Part shown: in pieces, positions 53,074 through 64,000 of the stretch
How the letters are laid out: the number at the start of each line of letters is the position of its first letter
How positions within the stretch are numbered: position 1 is the stretch's first letter
Position numbers and translations under genes: made by a program
Notes under the pieces: model-generated
Databases searched by the model: none
What the model was told of the DNA's origin: nothing
The model's input: only the letters and a program-made list of their open reading frames with translations
Source of the DNA: Alphaproteobacteria bacterium
GTDB taxonomy: Bacteria; Pseudomonadota; Alphaproteobacteria; UBA9219; RFNS01
Length of the DNA stretch: 64,000 bases
NCBI GenBank assembly: GCA_016124955.1
Contig: WGMR01000003.1
Span: 124,001 to 188,000 of the forward strand
Direction of reading: 5' to 3'

Positions 53074-53340
53074 TTATTCTCCGCTTCTGCGCGCCCGCCA
53101 TATATTCCGTATGACCGGCAATGACAATGTTGAAAGCACATATCCCAGAACCGGCACCAGCGCACCGAGCCAAGGATATTCCATGTTCAAGGCCAGCAAA
53201 AGCACCGCAGCCGCGCCATAAGTAATAACCGCAATGGTCAGCCGCCGTGTCCAGCTCGTTTCCCACGCCTTGTCGGATTCCACGCGGCGGTTGCGCGCCT
53301 CGATTTCCAGCACGCGCCGCTCAAGCTCGCCATCCGCCAT
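53074..53340 (-). CDS. Small two-helix membrane protein in the pdh operon
   Basis: Not recognised. It has 88 aa: a charged N-terminal helix (GELERRVLEIEARNRRVESDKAWE), two hydrophobic segments (LTIAVITYGAAAVLLLALNM and WLGALVPVLGYVLSTLSLPVI) and a basic tail (RNIWRARRSGE). The reading frame is real judging by the tight fit: its start follows pdhC by two bases and its stop touches lpd. It may anchor or modulate the complex at the membrane, but nothing in the sequence proves it. Confidence 0.75.
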   Translation of the reverse strand: MADGELERRVLEIEARNRRVESDKAWETSWTRRLTIAVITYGAAAVLLLALNMEYPWLGALVPVLGYVLSTLSLPVIRNIWRARRSGE

Positions 53341-53342
53341 GA

Positions 53343-54626
53343 TTAAACAACCAGGCTGTAGGCCTGCTCGATCAATTTCTTGAAGGCGGCAAGGAATTCA
53401 GCGCCGACAGAACCATCGACCGAGCGATGATCGACCGAAAGCGTGCAGGTCATGACATTGGCAACCACGATTTGCCCGTCACGCACGACCGGGCGTTGTT
53501 CACCCGCGCCGACGGCAAGGATGCAGGATTGCGGCGGGTTGATGATGGCCGAGAATTCCTTGACCCCGAACATACCGAGATTGGAAATCGTGAAACCGCC
53601 GCCCTGGAATTCCTCGGGCCTCAGCTTGTTATCACGCGCGCGGACCGCAAGATCCTTCATTTCCGTGGAAATCTGGGCAACGGTTTTGGTGTCCGCGTTC
53701 TTGATAATCGGTGTGATCAGGCCGTTATCGGTCGCAACCGCGACGGAAACATCGCAATTCTTGTATTTAATGATCGCCTCGTCCATCCACGAAGCGTTCG
53801 CCGCAGGCACCTGCCGCAACGCCAGCGCAACGCCGCGAATGATCAGATCGTTTACCGAAACCTTCACGCCTTCGACGCTGTTCAGCTTTTTGCGCAGCGC
53901 GAGCAGCTCGTCGATCACGCAATCGACGGTCAGATAGAAATGTGGAATGGTCTGCTTGGCTTCCAGCAGGCGGCGCGCAATCACCTTGCGCACGCCGTTG
54001 TTCGGGATCGCTTCGTAAGGCATGCCGAGCTTATCGGCCAGGTCGCGCGCATCGATCGAAGATGTTGGGCCAGGTGATGCCGCGGGTGCGCTTGCCGGGC
54101 CGGCGGCGCGCTGGCCGCCGGTTTTGGCCGCGCCTTCAACATCCGCGCGGACAATACGGCCGTTCGGACCCGTGCCCGCGATGGATTTAAGATCGACGCC
54201 CGATTGTTCCGCCACGCGGCGCGCCAGCGGGCTTGCGAACACCCGGCCGCCATCGCTGCCGTTACGGGACGGCGTGGCAACCTGTTGCGGAGCCGCCTGC
54301 ATTTGTGCCTTGGGCGCTTCGGGCTTTGCGGCTGCAGCTTGCGGTTTTGCCGCGCTTCCGCCTTTGATATCGGCGGCGCTTTCGCCGTCTTCAAGCAGCA
54401 CAGCGATGGGCGTGTTGACCTTGATGCCCTGCGTGCCCGCTGCGATCAGGATTTTACCGAGCTTGCCTTCATCGACAGCCTCAACTTCCATCGTCGCTTT
54501 ATCGGTTTCGATTTCGGCGATGACTTGCCCGGCCTTCACCTCGTCGCCTTCCTGCTTCAGCCAACGCGCGAGGTTCCCCTCGGTCATGGTGGGTGACAGC
54601 GCAGGCATGAGGATATCAACGGGCAT
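53343..54626 (-). CDS. pdhC: Pyruvate dehydrogenase E2, dihydrolipoamide acetyltransferase
   Basis: Core subunit of the complex, 427 aa. Lipoyl domain at 1-80 with the modified Lys in [12 protein letters not shown]; an Ala/Pro-rich linker; peripheral subunit-binding domain near 128-165 (FASPLARRVAEQSGVDLKSI, GTGPNGRIV); a second linker; and the catalytic domain with the HxxxDG motif in DHRSVDGSVGAEF near the end. Only one lipoyl domain is present here, but E1-beta supplies another. Confidence 0.96.
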   Translation of the reverse strand: MPVDILMPALSPTMTEGNLARWLKQEGDEVKAGQVIAEIETDKATMEVEAVDEGKLGKILIAAGTQGIKVNTPIAVLLEDGESAADIKGGSAAKPQAAAAKPEAPKAQMQAAPQQVATPSRNGSDGGRVFASPLARRVAEQSGVDLKSIAGTGPNGRIVRADVEGAAKTGGQRAAGPASAPAASPGPTSSIDARDLADKLGMPYEAIPNNGVRKVIARRLLEAKQTIPHFYLTVDCVIDELLALRKKLNSVEGVKVSVNDLIIRGVALALRQVPAANASWMDEAIIKYKNCDVSVAVATDNGLITPIIKNADTKTVAQISTEMKDLAVRARDNKLRPEEFQGGGFTISNLGMFGVKEFSAIINPPQSCILAVGAGEQRPVVRDGQIVVANVMTCTLSVDHRSVDGSVGAEFLAAFKKLIEQAYSLVV

Positions 54627-54652
54627 GGCTTTTCGTCAGGCTGGGTAAAAAA

Positions 54653-56053
54653 TCAGGCGGCTTGACGATAGCAGACTTGGCGCACAGCGGAAATAATGTT
54701 TTCGGGCTGCGGAAGGGCCAGTTTTTCGAGGTTTGCCGCATAGGGCAGAGGCACATCCATCGCACAGACACGGGCCACGGGCGCATCGAGGTAATCGAAC
54801 GCCTGCTCCATCATCAGGGCCGCCATTTCGGAGCCAATACCGGCATAGGGCCAGCCTTCTTCGGCGGAAACGAGGCGGCTGGTTTTCTTCACGCTGTTGA
54901 CGATGGTTTCAGTATCAAGCGGGCGCAGCGTGCGCAAATTGATCACTTCGGCGCTGATGCCTTCCTTGGCCAATTCCTCGGCCGCCTCGAGCGCGAAGCC
55001 GACCATGCGTGAAAATGCCGTGATCGTCACATCCGTGCCTTCGCGCATCACCAGCGCCTTACCGATGGGCACGGTAAAATCGGGGTCGTCCGGCACATCG
55101 AACGTGCTGCCATACATCAATTCATGTTCAAGGAAGATGATCGGATTCGGGTCGCGGATTGAGGATTTCAACAACCCCTTAGCATCTGCAGAGCTATAGG
55201 GCGCAACCACCTTCAAGCCCGGGCAATGCGCATACCAGCTCGCATAGCACTGGGAGTGCTGCGCCGCGACGCGTGCCGCCGCACTGTTAGGGCCACGGAA
55301 AACGATCGGGCAACCCATCTGACCGCCTGACATATAAAGGGTCTTGGCAGCAGAGTTGATAATCTGGTCCATCGCCTGCATGGCAAAATTCATGGTCATG
55401 AATTCGATAATAGGACGCAGGCCGCCGAACGCAGCGCCTACACCAAGCCCGGCGAAACCCATTTCGGTTATGGGCGTATCGATCACGCGCTTCTCGCCAA
55501 ATTCCTGCAACAAGCCCTGGCTGACCTTATAAGCGCCCTGATACTGCGCGACCTCTTCACCCATCAGGAACACGCCTTCGTCGCGGCGCATTTCTTCCGC
55601 CATTGCATCCCGTAGCGCATCGCGCACCGAAAGCTGGATGAATTTGTCATACTGCTTTTCGACATAGGTAGCAGGCATTGCGGGCTGCTGCGAGGCTTTG
55701 GGCGCGGCGGGCACACAGGAAGGCTCAACGAACGGCGCGGTTTCGTGGGCCTGTTCCGCAATCAACGGCACAACGGAAAGCGCAGGCTTTTTGGCATCGA
55801 CGGCAGATTCATCCTCGCTGCGCAAGCTGGCGATAGGCGTATTGACCTTCACGCCTTCGGTGCCTTCGGCAATCAGGATCTTTTCCAGCACGCCTTCATC
55901 AACGGCTTCGACTTCCATCGTCGCCTTATCGGTCTCGATCTCCGCAATCACCTGCCCGGCTTTGACCTCATCGCCCTCACGCTTCAGCCAGCGGGCGAGC
56001 TTGCCTTCGGTCATGGTCGGCGAAAGCGCCGGCATAAGAATGTCTATTGGCAT
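54653..56053 (-). CDS. pdhB: Pyruvate dehydrogenase E1 beta subunit with N-terminal lipoyl domain
   Basis: The first about 80 residues are a lipoyl domain almost identical in motif to that of E2 ([25 protein letters not shown]). After a Pro/Ala linker (about 85-130) the E1-beta part starts ([18 protein letters not shown]) with [20 protein letters not shown] and [15 protein letters not shown] lipoyl domain on E1-beta is known from some alphaproteobacteria such as Zymomonas and rhizobia and is not an assembly artefact: the reading frame is continuous. The gene lies between pdhA (11-base gap) and pdhC (26-base gap). Confidence 0.96.
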   Translation of the reverse strand: MPIDILMPALSPTMTEGKLARWLKREGDEVKAGQVIAEIETDKATMEVEAVDEGVLEKILIAEGTEGVKVNTPIASLRSEDESAVDAKKPALSVVPLIAEQAHETAPFVEPSCVPAAPKASQQPAMPATYVEKQYDKFIQLSVRDALRDAMAEEMRRDEGVFLMGEEVAQYQGAYKVSQGLLQEFGEKRVIDTPITEMGFAGLGVGAAFGGLRPIIEFMTMNFAMQAMDQIINSAAKTLYMSGGQMGCPIVFRGPNSAAARVAAQHSQCYASWYAHCPGLKVVAPYSSADAKGLLKSSIRDPNPIIFLEHELMYGSTFDVPDDPDFTVPIGKALVMREGTDVTITAFSRMVGFALEAAEELAKEGISAEVINLRTLRPLDTETIVNSVKKTSRLVSAEEGWPYAGIGSEMAALMMEQAFDYLDAPVARVCAMDVPLPYAANLEKLALPQPENIISAVRQVCYRQAA

Positions 56054-56064
56054 GCCTGTACTCG

Positions 56065-57075
56065 TTATTCCTTGAGGACGTCGGTCCAGAGTTCGGACGG
56101 GTCGGGTTCCGGGCTTTGCTGCGCGAATTCGACCGCTTCCTTCACCATTTGCTTGATCTCTTTTTCGATTTCCTTGAGCTCGTCTTCGGAAACCAGCCTG
56201 TTATCCAGCATATGTTTGCGGAGCGTTTCAATCGGGTCGCGTTCATTGCGCATATGATCGACCTCTTCCTTCGACCGGTATTTTGCCGGGTCCGACATAG
56301 AATGGCCGCGATAGCGGTATGTCACCATTTCAAGCAAGTACGCGCCCTTGCCGCTGCGCGCGTGATCAAGTGCGGCCTTGGCGGCGTTACGGACTTCAAG
56401 CACGTTCATGCCATCGACTTTCATGCCCGGGATGCCGTAGGCCTCGCCGCGCCGCCACAGTTCACCCGCCGCATGGCGTTCCTGGCTGGTGCCCATGCCG
56501 TATTTGTTGTTTTCAATCACGAACACGACCGGCAGCTTCCACAGCGCGGCCATGTTGAAACTTTCATAGACCTGCCCCTGGTTCGCCGCGCCGTCACCCA
56601 GATAGGTGATGCAGACACCGTTGTCGGCCTTGTATTTATGCGAGAAGGCCAAGCCGGTCCCGATCGGCACCTGCGCGCCGACGATCCCGTGCCCACCGAA
56701 GAAATTCTTTTCGCGGCTGAACATATGCATCGAGCCGCCCTTGCCGCGCGAATAACCTCCAATGCGGCCGGTCAGCTCCGCCATCACGCCCCTTGGGTCC
56801 ATGTCGGATGCAAGCATATGGCCGTGGTCGCGGTATGACGTGACAACAGTATCCTGCGGCAACTGGAGCGATTGAATACCGACGACGACAGCTTCCTGCC
56901 CGATATAAAGGTGGCAGAACCCGCCGATCATCCCCATGCCATATAGCTGACCCGCTTTTTCTTCAAAACGGCGTATCAGCAACATGTCACGAAAGAATTT
57001 CAGGTACTCAGCAGCACTTGCGCCTGGCTGTTGATTTTCAGCCGTAACCGCCGAAGGCGGCCTCACTAGTTGCAT
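56065..57075 (-). CDS. pdhA: Pyruvate dehydrogenase E1 alpha subunit
   Basis: Thiamine-diphosphate-binding subunit, 336 aa. The ThDP motif [23 protein letters not shown] ends in [11 protein letters not shown] (short parts: [10 protein letters not shown] and ENNKYGMG); the His-containing phosphorylation-loop homologue is [14 protein letters not shown], and [11 protein letters not shown] lies near residue 57. The start at 57075 is supported by GGAG six bases upstream and by homology; the frame upstream to 57210 carries no homology and includes the promoter. Confidence 0.96.
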   Translation of the reverse strand: MQLVRPPSAVTAENQQPGASAAEYLKFFRDMLLIRRFEEKAGQLYGMGMIGGFCHLYIGQEAVVVGIQSLQLPQDTVVTSYRDHGHMLASDMDPRGVMAELTGRIGGYSRGKGGSMHMFSREKNFFGGHGIVGAQVPIGTGLAFSHKYKADNGVCITYLGDGAANQGQVYESFNMAALWKLPVVFVIENNKYGMGTSQERHAAGELWRRGEAYGIPGMKVDGMNVLEVRNAAKAALDHARSGKGAYLLEMVTYRYRGHSMSDPAKYRSKEEVDHMRNERDPIETLRKHMLDNRLVSEDELKEIEKEIKQMVKEAVEFAQQSPEPDPSELWTDVLKE

Positions 57076-57193
57076 GCGTATCTCCCGAAAATTTGGGACG
57101 GCCCATAATCCGCCCTCAATTTTTGTTGCCGCTTGAATAATCCGTAAAGGGCTGCTTTGCAAGCGGCAAACACCCGACTTCGGAACCACGGGG

Positions 57194-57222
57194 ATTATAA
57201 CGCAAATCACTAATAATTTCAG
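57194..57222 (-). promoter_or_regulatory. Predicted promoter of the pdhA-pdhB-pdhC-lpd-lipA-coq10 operon
   Basis: A perfect TATAAT (57194-57199) and CTGAAA (57217-57222, four of six) with a 17-base spacer lie about 120 bases before the pdhA start codon. The leader of about 110 bases holds no motif that I recognise. Pattern-based. Confidence 0.55.
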
Positions 57223-57275
57223 TAAGGCCGCGCGGCTAAATAAATAAAATGCCGTTTATGCTGCAGTGCGGTAAG

Positions 57276-57599
57276 TTACTTTTCCTGTTCCTTTTCCGCC
57301 TCAAGGATGATGATCTCGTTCGGTTTGGCATAATTCAGTTTTGCCCTGCTCTGCTCATCAAGCATGTCCGGGTCCACGCCATCGGGCTGCATAAGTTGCA
57401 CGCGACGCTCAAGCTCGACACGATCTTTTCGCACCTGCGATAAAAATTGCTGCGCCTCGCGAACCTGATTCTGCAGCTGCAACATGGCGATCATACCGCG
57501 ATCACCCTGCACGGCGTGATAGACAAAATACCCCACGATGCAGGCGCCGATAACGGAGCCCACCAAGGTCCTGATTTGTTTGCCTGACCAGCGTTGCAT
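57276..57599 (-). CDS. ftsB: FtsB/DivIC-like septum formation initiator protein
   Basis: A bitopic cell-division protein: short cytoplasmic N-terminus (QRWSGKQ), a membrane helix (LVGSVIGACIVGYFVYHAV), then a coiled coil (IAMLQLQNQVREAQQFLSQV) and a C-terminal LDEQSRAKLNYAKPNEIIIL as in the DivIC/FtsB family. It follows enolase, the conserved neighbour of ftsB in proteobacteria. ATG 57599 is taken as start (107 aa); a GTG at 57623 would add eight residues. Low overall similarity is usual for this family. Confidence 0.85.
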   Translation of the reverse strand: MQRWSGKQIRTLVGSVIGACIVGYFVYHAVQGDRGMIAMLQLQNQVREAQQFLSQVRKDRVELERRVQLMQPDGVDPDMLDEQSRAKLNYAKPNEIIILEAEKEQEK

Positions 57600-57667
57600 T
57601 TGAAAAGCCAGTGACTTGCCCACGATTCTGCAAGTTTAGCTTGAATGCACACCCATGCGAAGGGGGC

Positions 57668-58954
<1,287 letters not shown>

Positions 58955-58973
58955 TTACATGCTGAATATGCTT

Positions 58974-59001
58974 TTGTTGCAGGTGCTCATAGCGTTATAA
59001 T
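58974..59001 (+). promoter_or_regulatory. Predicted promoter of ribD-ribA
   Basis: TTGTTG (58974-58979) and a perfect TATAAT (58996-59001) with 16 bases between, giving a leader of only about 15 bases. That is too short for an FMN riboswitch, and none is seen. Pattern-based. Confidence 0.5.
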
Positions 59002-59023
59002 CGTCCAGAGGCAATAAGCAACC

Positions 59024-60013
59024 ATGACCCTTTCTAGAACCGTACTTTCGGATGCCATGCGCCTTGCCATCGAGGAGGCAAGAACCTGGATCGGCGCGAC
59101 CGCGCCAAACCCGCCGGTTGGCGCGGCAATCCTCGATCAAAACGGAAAAACCCTTTCTCTCGGCGTACATCAAAAGGCAGGCGGCCCGCATGCGGAAGCC
59201 GCGGCCATCGAACAATGCCGCGAAGCGGGCACGCTCAAGCATGCACATACGCTGGTCGTGACGCTGGAGCCTTGCAACCATTTTGGCAAAACCCCGCCAT
59301 GCACCGAAACCATCATCGCGGCGGGCATACCCAATGTGGCGTACGGCACGCCTGACCCGAACGCGGATGTCGCTGGCGGCGGCGCACAGCGTTTGCGTGA
59401 CGCGGGGCTTCAAGTCACCGCCGGCATCCTTGAAAACGAATGCCGCCAGCTGATCGCCTATTTCGCACACTGTAAAACCTTGCATCAGCCATGGATCACC
59501 ATCAAGCGCGCCTTCACGGCCAGCGGCTCGATGGTCCCGCCCGCCGGGCAAAAAACCTTTACTTCCTCCACCTCGCTTGCGCTCGCCCACAAGATGCGCA
59601 AAGCGGCCGATGCGATTATGACCGGAAGCGGCACCGTTCTTTCCGACAACCCCGAATTCACCGTGCGTCACACGACTGACCACGCCGGTATTATGCGCGA
59701 TCTCGCGATCATCGACCGTCGCAGGCGCGTGCCCACCACCTATATCAGCGCGGCAACCGGCAGACGGCTTAACTGCGCGCTATACGATACGCCCGAAGAA
59801 GCGATGAAAATCATATACGGCACCGGCAAACGGCATATCCTTGTGGAAGCCGGGCCGACCCTGTCGGATTATTTGATCAAGGCAGGTATATGGACCCTGT
59901 GCATGGATATCCATCAGGGCGAACCCGATACCGTGCACTACACATTCAACCCCGATGCGGCTATACCGTTCGATATAACCGGCTTCACGATAGACAGCAT
60001 ACTCCCCAACTAA
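59024..60013 (+). CDS. ribD: Bifunctional riboflavin biosynthesis deaminase/reductase
   Basis: The N-terminal cytidine-deaminase-like domain has the zinc motifs HAEAAAI near residue 50 and PCNHFGKTPPCTE near 85; the C-terminal NADPH reductase domain begins near 155 (WITIKRAFTASGSMV) with ADAIMTGSGTVLSDNP and VEAGPTLSDYLI. Together they carry out the second and third steps of riboflavin synthesis. The reductase part is a little short (329 aa in total against about 360), mainly at the C-terminus. The stop overlaps the ribA start by one base (TAATG). Confidence 0.92.
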   Translation: MTLSRTVLSDAMRLAIEEARTWIGATAPNPPVGAAILDQNGKTLSLGVHQKAGGPHAEAAAIEQCREAGTLKHAHTLVVTLEPCNHFGKTPPCTETIIAAGIPNVAYGTPDPNADVAGGGAQRLRDAGLQVTAGILENECRQLIAYFAHCKTLHQPWITIKRAFTASGSMVPPAGQKTFTSSTSLALAHKMRKAADAIMTGSGTVLSDNPEFTVRHTTDHAGIMRDLAIIDRRRRVPTTYISAATGRRLNCALYDTPEEAMKIIYGTGKRHILVEAGPTLSDYLIKAGIWTLCMDIHQGEPDTVHYTFNPDAAIPFDITGFTIDSILPN

Positions 60014-60585
60014 TGACAGTAGAGCATAAGGCAACAGCCGCCCTTCCCACACGCCATGGCGAGTTTACCGTTCAGGCCTACACCTGCGACCGCGGGATAG
60101 ACCACCTCGCGCTTGTTTCCGGCACCATAGCGGCCGCGCCGCTCGTGCGCCTGCATTCCGAATGCGCCACGGGTGATATATTCGCCTCCCGCCGCTGCGA
60201 TTGCCGCGATCAACTTGATACCGCGCTTGCTGCGGTTGCAGAAAAAGGCGGCATCATCATTTATCTGCGTGGTCATGAGGGCCGCGGAATTGGCCTTGCC
60301 AACAAAATCAGGGCTTACGCGCTGCAGGATGAAGGCGCGGATACGGTCGATGCCAACCTGCATCTCGGCATGGCCGTCGATGACCGCGATTATTCGGTCG
60401 CGGCCGAAATTTTGAAACATCTTGGCGTCAGCAAGGTCAGGCTGCTCACCAACAATCAGAAAAAGGTTGAAGCCCTAGAAGGTAGCGGCATCGTCATCAC
60501 CGAACGCGTGCCGCTATGGATTGCATCCAACCCGTACAACCAGGCGTATCTGGCAGCAAAGCGCGACAAGATGGGGCACTTGTAG
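60013..60585 (+). CDS. ribA: GTP cyclohydrolase II
   Basis: The first riboflavin enzyme, 190 aa, with the zinc-binding SECATGDIFASRRCDC near residue 52 (three Cys), the GTP-binding YLRGHEGRGIGLANK near 92, and the conserved RLLTNNQKKVEAL. It is a stand-alone enzyme without the DHBP synthase domain that often precedes it; ribB, ribE and ribH must be elsewhere. ATG 60013 is fixed by the overlap with ribD. It converges with pyrG with two bases between the stops. Confidence 0.95.
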   Translation: MTVEHKATAALPTRHGEFTVQAYTCDRGIDHLALVSGTIAAAPLVRLHSECATGDIFASRRCDCRDQLDTALAAVAEKGGIIIYLRGHEGRGIGLANKIRAYALQDEGADTVDANLHLGMAVDDRDYSVAAEILKHLGVSKVRLLTNNQKKVEALEGSGIVITERVPLWIASNPYNQAYLAAKRDKMGHL

Positions 60586-60587
60586 TC

Positions 60588-62231
<1,644 letters not shown>

Positions 62232-62280
62232 TCATCAAAGTTATCCGAAAAACTTCGCCTGCTCTCCTTTTGTCCTTCGC

Positions 62281-62628
62281 CTATTGCCCGAGCGGAACTT
62301 GCGGCACCGCGGGCGCGTCCGCCGGCATCGGCTCCGTTTGTTCGACGGGCGCGGGCTGGCTCAGGGCGCTGGTCGGGTTTTCATCGGTCTTGTTATGGCT
62401 TGCAAGCACGGCAAGCAAAAGGCTGGTGACGATGAAACAAGCGGCTAGGATCGCGGTCGTGCGCGTCAAAAGGTTGGCCGAGCCGCGTGCGGTAAAAAGG
62501 CCACCCATAGTGCTGCTGCCGCCCCCGCCTACCAGCCCGCCGCCGTCCTGCGAAGTGCGCTGCAAAAGGATAACCCCGATCAGCGCAACAGCAAGCAACA
62601 GGTGAATAACGAGAACGACCGCATCCAT
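62281..62628 (-). CDS. secG: Protein translocase subunit SecG
   Basis: A small SecYEG partner of 115 aa: first helix VVLVIHLLLAVALIGVILLQ, the conserved QRTSQDGGGLVGGGGSSTMGGLFTARG loop (here QDGGGLVGGG and FTARGSANLLTR), second helix ILAACFIVTSLLLAVLA, and a Pro-rich tail. ATG 62628 is preferred, with GGAG eight bases upstream; the frame runs back to 62676 through the leader hairpin. Two alternative hairpins precede it (see regulatory entry and finding). Confidence 0.93.
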   Translation of the reverse strand: MDAVVLVIHLLLAVALIGVILLQRTSQDGGGLVGGGGSSTMGGLFTARGSANLLTRTTAILAACFIVTSLLLAVLASHNKTDENPTSALSQPAPVEQTEPMPADAPAVPQVPLGQ

Positions 62629-62641
62629 TGCAAAAACTCCA

Positions 62642-62732
62642 TAAAAAAACCAAGCCGCGCCACGATTGTCGGGCACGGCGAAAGTGGAAAACCTTTACGG
62701 GGAAGCCCCGTGCCGGTAACCCGTGGCACGGG
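62642..62732 (-). promoter_or_regulatory. Leader of secG with two alternative hairpins, attenuator-like
   Basis: Segment A (62725-62732, CCCGTGCC) pairs with B (62707-62714, GGCACGGG); segment C (62672-62678, CCGTGCC) pairs with D (62655-62661, GGCGCGG) to make a stem followed, after five bases, by seven T (62643-62649). B and C can also pair with each other over seven base pairs, which would break both. The C-D stem is followed by the secG Shine-Dalgarno GGAG. Confidence 0.45.
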
Positions 62733-62793
62733 CGGATTTAGTATCACTATTTGCCGCAAAGGGCAATTGCCATGAAACGCCGGTTTGAAGCGC

Positions 62794-63540
62794 CTAGCGG
62801 CAGCGATCCGCGATAGCCCAGAAGCCATCGGCATTGAGGCTGGCGCCGCCAACAAGCGTCCCATCGACCTGCGAAAGGGCCATGATACCGGCTGAAGTAT
62901 GCGGGGTGATGGAGCCGCCATAAATAACCTGCACAACCTCCCCCGTCGCACCGAGCGCCTTGCGAATCGCCCCATGCATTTCCTGGATTTCGTTTTCAGC
63001 CGGCGTCGTACCCGAACCAATAGCCCAGACAGGTTCGTAAGCCACAATAAGGCTTGAGGTTTGATAACGGGATGGCAGTGATTCCTTAAGCTGCTTGGTA
63101 ACAAATTCGACAGCCCCGCCGCTTTCCCGCGTCGGCCTGTCTTCCCCGACGCAAACGATCGCGGTCAGTCCGGCCTGCTGCGCAGCCGCAACTTTTTCGG
63201 CCACAAACTGGCTGGTTTCGCCATGGCCATTGCGCCGTTCGGAATGGCCAAGAATAACGTATTGGCAGCCAATATCGACAAGCATGCCCGCGCTGATATC
63301 GCCTGTGTAGGCACCATGATTGGCGGTATGACAATCCTGCGCGCCAAGCTTGATATGCGAGCCAGCCAGCACCTCGGCCACAGGCCAAAGCAAGCTATAG
63401 GGCGGGCATACAACCACGTCATAGCCTTCAGGCTTATGGGCGGCGGCTTTTTGCGCCAGATCGGTGGCTAGCTGCACGCCAGACGTAATGCGGCCATGCA
63501 TTTTCCAGTTAGCAATAACGATTTTGCGCCTGTGGGCCAT
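62794..63540 (-). CDS. tpiA: Triosephosphate isomerase
   Basis: A glycolytic TIM-barrel enzyme of 248 aa: catalytic Lys in IANWKMHGR, catalytic His in ILGHSERR near residue 97, catalytic Glu in VAYEPVWAIGSG near 168, and the phosphate-binding IYGGSITPHTSAG and VGGASLNADGF. Divergent from the PpiD-like gene. No strong ribosome site precedes its ATG. Confidence 0.97.
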   Translation of the reverse strand: MAHRRKIVIANWKMHGRITSGVQLATDLAQKAAAHKPEGYDVVVCPPYSLLWPVAEVLAGSHIKLGAQDCHTANHGAYTGDISAGMLVDIGCQYVILGHSERRNGHGETSQFVAEKVAAAQQAGLTAIVCVGEDRPTRESGGAVEFVTKQLKESLPSRYQTSSLIVAYEPVWAIGSGTTPAENEIQEMHGAIRKALGATGEVVQVIYGGSITPHTSAGIMALSQVDGTLVGGASLNADGFWAIADRCR

Positions 63541-63630
63541 GGGAAAAAACCGGGGGAAAGGAGTTATTGACGATAGATCAAGGTTTTATCATGTTGCGGG
63601 CTATGTGCAAACAGCTTTAAGGTAACCCCC

Positions 63631-64000
63631 ATGCTTCGTCAGATGCGCCACATATCGCAGACTTGGTTGATCAAGCTGCTGCTTCTTTTCCTTGTCGCGA
63701 CATTCGCGATATGGGGTATTGGCGATATTTTCCATGGCAACCCGGCAAAACGCGGGGCCGCAAAGATCGGCGGTGTTGAAATCAGCGCCCAGGAACTCGA
63801 AACGCAATTCCAGCGCGATTACCAGCAAATGCGCCAAATCGCAGGCCCTGATTACAGCGTCGCCGACGCCAAGCGGGACGGCATGCTGGAACGCAGCGTA
63901 CAAAATATGATCCAACAAAGCCTGTTCGATCAGGAAGCGGCACGGCTCGGGCTTACCTTCAGCAACCTGGAAGCCGTGAAGATGATCCGCGCCATCCCCG
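63631..64000 (+). CDS. PpiD-like periplasmic folding chaperone (SurA N-terminal type), 3' end outside window
   Basis: The frame is open to the window edge, giving the first 123 residues. A single membrane helix (IKLLLLFLVATFAIWGIGDIF) after MLRQMRHISQTW is followed by KIGGVEISAQELETQFQ and further helical sequence typical of the SurA_N domain of PpiD, an inner-membrane-anchored chaperone that helps proteins emerging from SecYEG. The parvulin domain would lie downstream. AAGG stands eight bases before ATG 63631. The location next to secG and tpiA fits this role. Confidence 0.85.
   Translation, partial: MLRQMRHISQTWLIKLLLLFLVATFAIWGIGDIFHGNPAKRGAAKIGGVEISAQELETQFQRDYQQMRQIAGPDYSVADAKRDGMLERSVQNMIQQSLFDQEAARLGLTFSNLEAVKMIRAIP

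Noticed and set aside
57076-57210. 45-residue N-terminal extension of PdhA
   Set aside because: No homology, covers the predicted promoter and leader, and ATG 57075 has a good ribosome site.

Overview
The window reads as a stretch of chromosome from a flagellated alphaproteobacterium. Support comes from a PopZ-type (DUF2497) polar organiser, a short NDUFS4-like complex I subunit, a pdhA / pdhB (with N-terminal lipoyl domain) / pdhC / lpd / lipA / coq10 series downstream of eno-ftsB, a SAM-II-like riboswitch, and a MotB stator protein. The exact order or genus cannot be read from the sequence; an uncultured or Micavibrio/Rhodospirillales-like lineage is only a guess. No insertion sequence, prophage, CRISPR array or rRNA was seen. 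Coding density is high: no gene-free stretch exceeds 300 bases, and most neighbours are separated by 0-30 bases or overlap by 1-8 bases.

Layout. 1-4580 (+): the C-terminal aldehyde dehydrogenase part of PutA, pyrB-pyrC, and a TSUP permease. 4590-5147 (-): tRNA-Pro, an NDUFS4-like gene and tRNA-Arg in line. 5260-12977: a DUF192 protein, an unknown secreted protein, msbA with an alpha/beta hydrolase, a patatin-like lipase, a K+/H+ antiporter and an unknown two-TM protein. 13021-18416 (-): a tight five-gene sugar/glycosyltransferase operon (UXS-like decarboxylase, epimerase, methyltransferase, GT2, CgeB-like). 18495-19577: motB. 19772-25622 (-): methionine operon metF-metE-metB-like-metY behind a SAM-II-like leader (about 25670-25725) and a perfect TTGACA promoter. 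25885-36654: a second, larger glycan/modification block (three-domain GT8 protein, two methyltransferases, two radical-SAM proteins, GT2, GT41-like, epimerase). 36721-50025 (-): tRNA-Lys, coaD, gyrA, lolD, lolC/E, proS, a small secreted protein, valS, popZ, tolC, a rhodanese and pcm. 50200-50273 (+): tRNA-Cys. 50278-58945 (-): coq10-like, lipA, lpd, a small membrane protein, pdhC, pdhB, pdhA, ftsB, eno. 59024-60585 (+): ribD-ribA. 60588-63540 (-): pyrG, secG, tpiA. 63631-64000 (+): start of a PpiD-like chaperone.

How the genes work together. Central metabolism dominates: proline catabolism, pyrimidine synthesis (pyrB, pyrC, pyrG), the end of glycolysis feeding a full pyruvate dehydrogenase with its lipoate synthase, methionine synthesis under SAM control, and riboflavin synthesis. 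Envelope functions (MsbA, LolCD, TolC, SecG, PpiD) are frequent. The two sugar/glycosyltransferase blocks lie on either side of motB and the met operon and probably form one surface- or flagellin-glycosylation island.

The items most worth a second look are: (1) the SAM-II-like leader whose downstream hairpin contains the metF Shine-Dalgarno and ends in seven U at the start codon; (2) a pair of mutually exclusive hairpins in front of secG; (3) an archaeal/eukaryotic-type prolyl-tRNA synthetase; (4) the radical-SAM-containing glycosylation island, including a multi-domain glycosyltransferase that shares an N-terminal module with another GT 10 kb away, and a sugar epimerase whose catalytic Tyr position holds Phe.
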